Shown here piece after piece: positions 1 to 4,397 of a stretch of DNA of 5,132 bases; the first letter of the stretch is position 1, and every line of letters starts with the position of its first letter. The position numbers and the translations under genes were made by a program. The notes beneath the pieces were generated by a model. That model was not told the DNA's origin. It saw only the letters and a program-made list of their open reading frames with translations, and ran no database searches. Origin of the DNA: Candidatus Sulfotelmatobacter sp. (GTDB lineage: Bacteria > Acidobacteriota > Terriglobia > Terriglobales > Acidobacteriaceae); assembly GCA_030037575.1 (NCBI GenBank), contig JASHRB010000268.1, forward strand, positions 1 through 5,132, given 5' to 3'.

Positions 1-39
1 GGCCTCGCCGACGAACAACAGTCTCGCTGGTCTGTCCAT
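1..39 (-). CDS. Possible 5' end of a leftward gene, cut by the window edge
   Basis: An ATG at 39 reading leftward opens a frame that stays open to the window edge and gives MDRPARLLFVGEA. A TAA sits directly before this ATG in the same frame, so the frame cannot begin further upstream. The peptide resembles the first beta strand of a Rossmann-like protein. It reminds me of the N-terminus of some family-28-like glycosyltransferases, but thirteen residues are far too few to name a function. No convincing Shine-Dalgarno is seen. A CRP-type operator lies about 56-71 bases upstream, and a weak -10-like GATACT lies between them (63-68, minus strand); this context supports a real gene start. It could still be chance. 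Confidence 0.4.
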   Translation of the reverse strand, partial: MDRPARLLFVGEA

Positions 40-94
40 TTACGAGTGTGCCGCAAACAAGCAGTATCCGTCGGCAATCACGGTCACGGCACAA

Positions 95-110
95 TGTGAT
101 CGACATCACA
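95..110. promoter_or_regulatory. CRP/FNR-family operator, exact TGTGA-N6-TCACA
   Basis: The sequence TGTGATCGACATCACA matches the full CRP consensus half-sites in both arms with the canonical 6-base spacer. A further ATCAC (77-81) and GTCAC (83-87) lie next to it. The site lies downstream of the GNAT stop codon and upstream of the possible leftward gene starting at 39, so that gene is the likely target. Its centre is about 45 bases from the start point implied by a weak leftward -10-like GATACT at 63-68, close to class II activator geometry. The half-site is seen directly. Which CRP/FNR-family protein binds it, and whether it activates or represses, is unknown. Confidence 0.7.
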
Positions 111-194
111 CCCTGCCGGAGGGTTACAGTGGAGAACCGTTTCGAGATCGGGAAAGCCGGTGGGGGAGGAAGAAAATCTACGCCAGGTCCAATT

Positions 195-827
195 TTAGAG
201 GTCAAGAACCGCCCGCACTTGGTTAAATTGCCGACCAATGAAGCCGAGCCGAAAGCCGCACTTCTTAAATACGGCTTGCATGGCAATGTTGTCGCTCAAC
301 ATTTCGGCTATGAGGCGATGAATTCCCTCAGCCCGCGCAATCCCGAGAAGCCGGCGGAGCAGTTCCGTTCCGAGGCCCAGGCGCTGGTAGCGGTCCGCCA
401 CCAGGAGGGCAACTTCGGCTTCGCGCTTCTCCTTCCGTTTGTCGATGCCGAGTTGGTTGAGGCGGCCGACGGCAAAAATCGAGCGCTCTCCGGTATTCGC
501 GTCTTGGCCCTCCACCACAAGGACCATTTCGGACACATAGTCGCACGAACAGATCCGGGCCAGCCGCTCCTGCGCTGCGCGTCGAACCAGGCTTAGGCTG
601 CAAAAATAGCGGAAATACACCGTGCGGTCAGAGAGCCTTTCGTGGAACGTGACCATCAAGGGCTGATCTTCCGGACGAATCGGGCGGAGGATGACCTGGG
701 TTCCGTCTCTTGCTGTCCAAGCCGAAACGTACTGCGCAGGATAAAGTGGAGAAGCGGGGCTCGTATTGGCGGTAATCACGAAGCCTCCCGGCTTTGCCAG
801 ATTCTCGCTTTCGATTTGCGACGGCAT
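195..827 (-). CDS. GNAT-family N-acetyltransferase, Pat-like (possible protein lysine acetyltransferase)
   Basis: This 210-residue protein is a single GNAT domain that transfers an acetyl group from acetyl-CoA. The acetyl-CoA pyrophosphate loop is plain (RYQRLGLG, residues 146-153, fitting Q/R-x-x-G-x-G), and it follows the strand AEVALLV, whose Glu138 is a candidate catalytic base. The DN-(x)-VFKKCGF segment (179-192) is the usual GNAT motif B end. The N-terminal part (DGTQVILRPIRPEDQPLM, 41-58, then LSDRTVYFRYF, 66-76) is characteristic of the GNAT domain found at the C-terminus of Pat/PatZ and in mycobacterial PatA, which acetylate lysines of enzymes such as acetyl-CoA synthetase. Here the domain stands alone, with no NDP-forming acyl-CoA synthetase-like or cyclic-nucleotide domain attached. 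The ATG at 827 is the first start in frame, and its Shine-Dalgarno is weak. It follows the Cys4 gene by 49 bases on the same strand, so co-transcription is likely. The GNAT family call is firm; the protein-acetylating role is inferred. Confidence 0.88.
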   Translation of the reverse strand: MPSQIESENLAKPGGFVITANTSPASPLYPAQYVSAWTARDGTQVILRPIRPEDQPLMVTFHERLSDRTVYFRYFCSLSLVRRAAQERLARICSCDYVSEMVLVVEGQDANTGERSIFAVGRLNQLGIDKRKEKREAEVALLVADRYQRLGLGTELLRRLLGIARAEGIHRLIAEMLSDNIAMQAVFKKCGFRLGFIGRQFNQVRAVLDL

Positions 828-876
828 GATGCTGCGCTCAAACTTCGTGCTCGAAGAATGTGACGACGGCTCGACC

Positions 877-1254
877 CTATGCGGAATCTTTGGCCGCCAG
901 GTGCGCTTCCATCTTGCTGATTTTCGCGCGCAGCCAAGCCTTCAGAGTCTCCTCTAATTCTGCCTGCGAACCGTAGGCGTATAAGTCGTCCACCGTCTGG
1001 CCTTCCCGTCCTATCGGAATCGTCCGACACGGTACCGGCTCCTGCCGGCGACCCTCCGGTACGAATTGCATGAGGGCGCATCCAGTGCATGGGTTGGGAC
1101 GTGAACTGTCGCCGAAGTTCAGGCAGGTCGGCGAATCAACGAAGGCAAACGAAGGACGCCACGGAGTACGCGGGGAGCGACCGTAGCCACCGTCCTCAAG
1201 GAACTTGAGCTCAAATTTCAGGATGTCCAGGGTTTCCCTTTCAGTATGCGGCAT
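877..1254 (-). CDS. Conserved-looking small protein with four cysteines, function unknown
   Basis: I do not recognise a named family for this 125-residue protein. The frame continues upstream to 1335, but the ATG at 1254 is preferred: GGAGGTGG lies immediately before it with a 6-base gap from GGAGG to ATG, and the longer version would swallow the operator cluster. The protein has no signal peptide and no membrane segment. An acidic/hydrophobic N-terminal helix (ETLDILKFELKFLEDGGYG, 7-25) is followed by a Pro-rich stretch (SPRTPWRPSFAF) and a core with all four cysteines: Cys44 (SPTCLNFGD), Cys56 and Cys59 (NPCTGCALM) and Cys76 (VPCRTIP), i.e. C-x11-CxxC-x16-C. The C-terminus (97-122) is a predicted charged helix. 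The Cys pattern could hold zinc or an iron-sulfur cluster, which is inference. It is first in a leftward pair with the GNAT gene and sits behind several CRP-type half-sites. Confidence 0.75.
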   Translation of the reverse strand: MPHTERETLDILKFELKFLEDGGYGRSPRTPWRPSFAFVDSPTCLNFGDSSRPNPCTGCALMQFVPEGRRQEPVPCRTIPIGREGQTVDDLYAYGSQAELEETLKAWLRAKISKMEAHLAAKDSA

Positions 1255-1257
1255 ATG

Positions 1258-1265
1258 CCACCTCC
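1258..1265 (-). promoter_or_regulatory. Strong Shine-Dalgarno that fixes the start of the Cys4 gene
   Basis: Read on the minus strand the bases are GGAGGTGG, then CAT, then the ATG at 1254. The GGAGG core is 6 bases from the start codon, which is near the optimum. This decides between the 125-residue start and the longer frame beginning at 1335. Confidence 0.85.
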
Positions 1266-1273
1266 AGGGTAGA

Positions 1274-1338
1274 GTGACACAGTGTCCTGCCATGTCACGA
1301 TGAGCATTGTCACCGAACCATGTGACGGCCGTCACGTG
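1274..1338. promoter_or_regulatory. Cluster of CRP/FNR-type half-sites with a perfect 14-bp palindrome
   Basis: Five GTGAC/GTCAC words lie within 62 bases: 1274-1278, 1294-1298, 1309-1313, 1322-1326 and 1331-1335. The last two form the perfect palindrome GTGACGGCCGTCAC (1322-1335), which gives TGTGA-N6-TCACG, one base off the CRP consensus, flanked by matching CA/TG at 1319-1320 and 1337-1338. GACACAGTGTC (1276-1286) is a second, 11-base palindrome, and the two TGTCAC words (1293-1298, 1308-1313) are 15 bases apart. The cluster is 20-80 bases upstream of the ATG at 1254, where a promoter of the leftward gene pair must lie. Binding by a CRP/FNR-superfamily regulator is inferred. I could not place a convincing -10/-35 pair inside it. 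Confidence 0.65.
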
Positions 1339-1373
1339 GTGGCAAGCGCCGCACCGCTCACAGATTACCAGAA

Positions 1374-1392
1374 CGGACTTTGCTGAAGTCCG
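1374..1392. repeat. Intergenic inverted repeat, perfect 7-bp arms
   Basis: CGGACTT (1374-1380) and AAGTCCG (1386-1392) are exact complements around the 5-base loop TGCTG. Read rightward, the hairpin is followed by GATGTTTTCT, a short T-rich tail four bases after the stem, which gives it a loose resemblance to a weak intrinsic terminator or attenuator. It lies between the two divergent units, far upstream of the preferred SfnR promoter. Function is not established. Confidence 0.4.
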
Positions 1393-1530
1393 GATGTTTT
1401 CTCGGGTACTGATCTAATTCGGCGTTCCGGTTAGGGGGAGTTCTGGTTTATACCCAATCGCAGCCGCGCTTGCTCGGGAATCGCCCCCTCCGCGTTTAGT
1501 GGATGCTGTCGGATGTCCGTACTCCACCCG

Positions 1531-1560
1531 TTGACATGCTTGCCAAGATTATGCTAGTAT
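1531..1560 (+). promoter_or_regulatory. Likely sigma-70 promoter of the SfnR-like gene
   Basis: A perfect -35 TTGACA (1531-1536) is followed after 18 bases by TAGTAT (1555-1560, four of six matches to TATAAT). The -10 is preceded by TGC (1552-1554), an extended -10. The expected start point is near 1567. If this is right, the upstream in-frame ATG at 1559 lies inside the -10 element and cannot be the translation start. Confidence 0.55.
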
Positions 1561-1639
1561 GTCTATTGTACTAGTAGTCTTTAGTGCTCTCCCCGCACCT
1601 CAGCGGCGGAGCCAGCCCGGTCCCGCTGCCCCTACTCCT

Positions 1640-2704
1640 ATGGGTTCGCTGACATTCGTCAAGCCGTTTCTCAGCCTCTCGGGACCTCCCACGGTGCAAT
1701 TGCCGCAACGCGCCACCGCGCTTGTGTTCGAAGATGTTAAGTCCAGGGCTCTGCGCGAGAGAATTCAGCTGATCGGTCCAAGCGGGGCGAACGTGCTGAT
1801 CACGGGCGAAACCGGTACGGGAAAGGAATTGATTGCCAGGCACCTCCATGCCCTGAGTCCGCGCACGAATGCGCCTTTTCTGGCGGTGAATTGCGGCGCA
1901 TTTTCTGAAGGCCTGGTCGAAAGCGAGCTTTTTGGCCACGAACGCGGCTCGTTTACCGGCGCCAATGTGGCACGCGCAGGATGGTTCGAAGCCGCACGCG
2001 GCGGCACGTTGTTTCTGGATGAAATCGGCGATCTGCCGCTTTCCATGCAGGTGAAATTGTTGCGGGTCTTGCAGGAGCGCCAGGTAGTTCGGCTGGGTTC
2101 ACGAAGTCCTGTTCCGATCGATGCGCGAGTCGTGGCAGCGACCAACGTTAATCTCGAAGAAGCCGTTGCGGCTGGCCGCTTTCGCGAGGATCTCTATTAC
2201 CGGCTGCAGGTCGCGACTCTTCACGTTCCTCCACTGCGCGAGCGCCAGGGCGACATTGCGCCGCTGGCTCAATTTTTCCTGTGTATCTATGGCGAGCGGC
2301 TGGGACTAAGAAATCCCACATTAAGTCCAGAGGCGGCCGAAATTCTGATTTACCAGCACTCCTGGCCGGGCAACATACGCGAACTGGAAAACGTGATTCA
2401 TCACGCCTTGCTTGTTTGCCGGGAGAATATCGTTCGCCCGGAAGACTTGCATCTCTCTTCGTTGAAAAACCGCCTCGCGGCCGGCGATAAGAAAGACGCG
2501 GCCGGCGATCTGCATCAGGCTCTGCTGGCTATGTTTGAGACCGACCGTGCCAACCTCTATGCCACGATCGACGCCACCGTGATCAAGGCCGCCTACGGGT
2601 TTTGCCACCGTAATCAACTGCAGACCGCGAAGCTGCTGGGCATCAGCCGGAATATTCTTCGCGCCCGGCTGATCGAGTACGGCGAACTGCCCAAAAGCAG
2701 ATAG
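1640..2704 (+). CDS. sfnR: Sigma-54-dependent activator without N-terminal sensor domain, SfnR-like
   Basis: This is a bacterial enhancer-binding protein, an AAA+ ATPase that remodels sigma-54 RNA polymerase. In 354-residue numbering it shows Walker A GETGTGKE (56-63), the sigma-54-contact loop as GSFTGA (103-108), Walker B GGTLFLDE (121-128), AATN (166-169), the arginine-finger segment FREDLYYRL (181-189) and sensor II WPGNIRELEN (242-251). A Fis-type helix-turn-helix (about 325-347, LQTAKLLGISRNILR) binds the enhancer. Only about 25 residues precede the ATALVFED segment that opens the AAA+ domain, so there is no sensor or receiver domain. Domain layout and wording of the core match SfnR, the activator of dimethyl sulfone and organosulfur use in Pseudomonas. 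The frame is open back to an ATG at 1559 (381 residues), but that ATG overlaps the -10 of a good promoter and the first codons (ATT GTA CTA GTA) are unlike the rest of the gene. I therefore prefer 1640, although it too lacks a clear Shine-Dalgarno. The gene converges on the ssu operon with 18 bases between stops. Confidence 0.88.
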   Translation: MGSLTFVKPFLSLSGPPTVQLPQRATALVFEDVKSRALRERIQLIGPSGANVLITGETGTGKELIARHLHALSPRTNAPFLAVNCGAFSEGLVESELFGHERGSFTGANVARAGWFEAARGGTLFLDEIGDLPLSMQVKLLRVLQERQVVRLGSRSPVPIDARVVAATNVNLEEAVAAGRFREDLYYRLQVATLHVPPLRERQGDIAPLAQFFLCIYGERLGLRNPTLSPEAAEILIYQHSWPGNIRELENVIHHALLVCRENIVRPEDLHLSSLKNRLAAGDKKDAAGDLHQALLAMFETDRANLYATIDATVIKAAYGFCHRNQLQTAKLLGISRNILRARLIEYGELPKSR

Positions 2705-2722
2705 CCGTTTCGCTTTCCCACC

Positions 2723-3538
2723 TCATGCCAGCGCGTGGGCAAGAAGCTCGTCGAGCACGGCTCGACGGATTCTGTTGAATTGGTGGTTGGTGCGTTCCCG
2801 CGGACGGGACAGATCAACGGACAAGACATTTCTGATCGTTCCCGGCTGCGGCGACATCACGACCACTTGATCGGCAAGATAGACCGCCTCTTCGATGTCG
2901 TGCGTGACCAGTACTACCGTGCTTCGCTCGGCTTGCCAAACCTGCAGAAGTTCTGCCTGCATACGAATGCGCGTAAGCGCGTCGAGGGACGCGAAAGGCT
3001 CATCGAGCAGCAGAACTTCGGGCCTGCCCGCCAGGGCGCGGGCAATCGCCACACGTTGCGACATGCCGCCGGAGAGCTGATGCGGATATTGACGCTCGAA
3101 ACTTCTCAGGCCCACCAGATCGAGATAATGCTGAACTTTGCCTGAGCGTTCCGCTGGGGACAGGCGCGAGAGACCGAAAGCGACATTCTCGCGAACCGTG
3201 AGCCAAGGCAGGAGCCGATGCTCCTGAAAAACCATGCCTCGGTTTCGATCGGGTCCGGCAATTCTGCGCCCGTCAAGAAAAACCGAGCCTTCGTACTGAG
3301 TCTCCAGACCAGCAAGAATTCTCAGCAATGTGGTTTTCCCGCAGCCGCTGCCGCCCACAATGCAGACGAACTCCCCAGGTCTTATCCGCAGAGAAATATC
3401 GCGCAAAGCGGTAAGCGAGCCTTGTGATCCAACAAATTTTTTCCGCGCAATCGCGATATGGAGCGCACCCTTCTTCGGCGCACCTCGGGGCGTGAGCTCG
3501 TTCCCTTTCGCTTTTTCCATTGTGATACGCGCAGACAT
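2723..3538 (-). CDS. ssuB: ABC importer ATPase, aliphatic sulfonate type (SsuB)
   Basis: This cytoplasmic ATPase powers the importer by pairing as a dimer under the permease. In the 271-residue version it has Walker A GGSGCGKTT (62-70), the Q-loop in GMVFQEHRLLPW (101-112), the ABC signature LSGGMSQR (155-162), Walker B VLLLDEP with the catalytic Glu180, the D-loop SLD and the switch His213 in VTHD. The FQEHRLLPWLTV stretch and LSGGMSQR are typical of the SsuB/TauB/NrtD subgroup, which import sulfonates, taurine or nitrate. Length fits the family, with about 25 extra N-terminal residues before the first strand. I chose the ATG at 3538. A TTG at 3547 and an ATG at 3520 are also in frame, and none has a strong Shine-Dalgarno. 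It begins 16 bases after the permease stop and is the last gene of the leftward operon. Confidence 0.92.
   Translation of the reverse strand: MSARITMEKAKGNELTPRGAPKKGALHIAIARKKFVGSQGSLTALRDISLRIRPGEFVCIVGGSGCGKTTLLRILAGLETQYEGSVFLDGRRIAGPDRNRGMVFQEHRLLPWLTVRENVAFGLSRLSPAERSGKVQHYLDLVGLRSFERQYPHQLSGGMSQRVAIARALAGRPEVLLLDEPFASLDALTRIRMQAELLQVWQAERSTVVLVTHDIEEAVYLADQVVVMSPQPGTIRNVLSVDLSRPRERTNHQFNRIRRAVLDELLAHALA
2749..2767. repeat. 8-bp inverted repeat at the convergent gene ends
   Basis: CGTCGAGC (2749-2756) and GCTCGACG (2760-2767) are exact complements around ACG, giving a very stable GC-rich hairpin. It lies within the last codons of ssuB on one strand and 45 bases after the sfnR stop codon on the other. 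No T-run follows in either direction, so it is not a classical intrinsic terminator, but it could slow polymerase or protect sfnR mRNA ends. It may equally be a by-product of coding sequence. Confidence 0.3.
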
Positions 3539-3554
3539 GGCGCCCAATTCTGGC

Positions 3555-4397
3555 TCATCGAGCCCTGTGGCCCAGCAGTTTGGCGCCTGCGGCGCTCATC
3601 ATCCAATCGGTGGTTTTCCCACAGACAGCGAAGAGTAAGACACTGCCCAAAATGATGGCCGCGCGTCCGGTCATCTGCCCATCGACCATGAGATATCCAA
3701 TGCCTCGGCTCGCGCCCAGTAGTTCTGCAGCCACGACGAACATCCACGCCAGACCGAGGCCGCTGCGCAATCCGACAATGTATTCGGGAAGTACCGCCGG
3801 CAGAATCAGACGCCCCACCATTTCAAAACTGCTCAAGCGATAGAGCTGGCCAACCTCAAGCAATTTGGGATCGACGTGGCGCATTGCGACGGAGAGACTC
3901 AAGTAAACGGGGAAAAACGCTCCCAGCGAGATGAGTGCGATCTTGGAAGACTCCTCAATGCCCAGCCACAAAAGGAAAAGCGGAACCCAGGCGATGGAGG
4001 GTACGCTGCGCAAGGATTGCAGAAGAGGATCAAGTAATTTTCGCGCAACCGGAAAGTAACCCGTGAGCGCGCCGAGAAGCGTTCCCCCGCTCGCTCCAAG
4101 CAGAAAACCTAGAGCCACGCGGGCCGCAGTAATGCCGACGTGCTTCCACAAGTCGCCGGCGGCCGCCATTTCATAAATCGTTTTCGCGACCACCGTCGGC
4201 GCCGGAAGCCAGTTTGGCGGAAGCATTTCCAATCGGGCGAGAACTTCCCATACGAAAAGAACAGCAAGGGGAACGATCCCGCCGACAAGGGCGTCCGGGA
4301 GGTTGACGCTGGACTTTTTGGCTGGGGCGCGCGAATCCAGTGTGGGCGCTGCGTCAGCTTTCCATGGGAGCCAATGATCCTGTTGGGCGGTAATCAT
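3555..4397 (-). CDS. ssuC: ABC importer permease, aliphatic sulfonate type (SsuC)
   Basis: This inner-membrane permease of the binding-protein-dependent transport family is 280 residues long, slightly longer than usual because of a polar, Lys-rich N-terminus (1-33). Membrane segments are visible at about 37-54, 92-114, 134-147, 152-172, 206-228 and 247-264. The cytoplasmic coupling loop that docks onto the ATPase is at about 178-204 (LLEVGQLYRLSSFEMVGRL then ILPAVLPEY). In it the normally conserved Gly of the EAA motif is read as Arg187 (CGC). The passages SVPSIAWVPLFLLWLGIEE and GLRSGLGLAWMFVVAAELL are characteristic of the SsuC/TauC/NrtB group. The ATG at 4397 overlaps the TGA of the binding-protein gene (shared ATGA), which implies translational coupling. 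The sulfonate assignment rests mainly on the neighbouring binding protein; taurine or another sulfonate is possible. Confidence 0.92.
   Translation of the reverse strand: MITAQQDHWLPWKADAAPTLDSRAPAKKSSVNLPDALVGGIVPLAVLFVWEVLARLEMLPPNWLPAPTVVAKTIYEMAAAGDLWKHVGITAARVALGFLLGASGGTLLGALTGYFPVARKLLDPLLQSLRSVPSIAWVPLFLLWLGIEESSKIALISLGAFFPVYLSLSVAMRHVDPKLLEVGQLYRLSSFEMVGRLILPAVLPEYIVGLRSGLGLAWMFVVAAELLGASRGIGYLMVDGQMTGRAAIILGSVLLFAVCGKTTDWMMSAAGAKLLGHRAR

Larger units (their letters stand above)
1255..1639. other. Intergenic region between divergent transcription units
   Basis: This 385-base stretch separates the leftward Cys4 gene (start 1254) from the rightward SfnR-like gene (preferred start 1640). 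It holds the Shine-Dalgarno and half-site cluster of the leftward unit, a perfect 7-bp hairpin (1374-1392), and a sigma-70-like promoter for the rightward unit (1531-1560). Between about 1393 and 1530 I see only short G- and C-runs and no convincing gene, RNA or sigma-54 promoter. Confidence 0.7.

Noticed and set aside
120..194. Terminator for the GNAT gene
   Set aside because: The best pairing downstream of the stop codon is a 4-bp stem (GGTT/AACC) with no T-run, too weak to call.
48..596. Rightward open frame of 182 residues
   Set aside because: It runs antisense to the GNAT gene for most of its length, has no recognisable domain, and its start lies across the CRP-type operator region. The opposite strand encodes a clear GNAT domain.
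1255..1335. N-terminal extension of the Cys4 protein by 27 residues
   Set aside because: A near-optimal GGAGG Shine-Dalgarno precedes the ATG at 1254, and the extension would be encoded by the regulatory half-site cluster.
1336..1360. Possible sigma-54 -24 element around TGGCAAGCG
   Set aside because: The GG is not followed by a GC at the required 10-base spacing, so the -12 element is missing.
2746..2767. Intrinsic terminator between the convergent genes
   Set aside because: The 8-bp stem is real, but neither strand has a T-run after it and it lies inside ssuB, so it is listed only as an inverted repeat.
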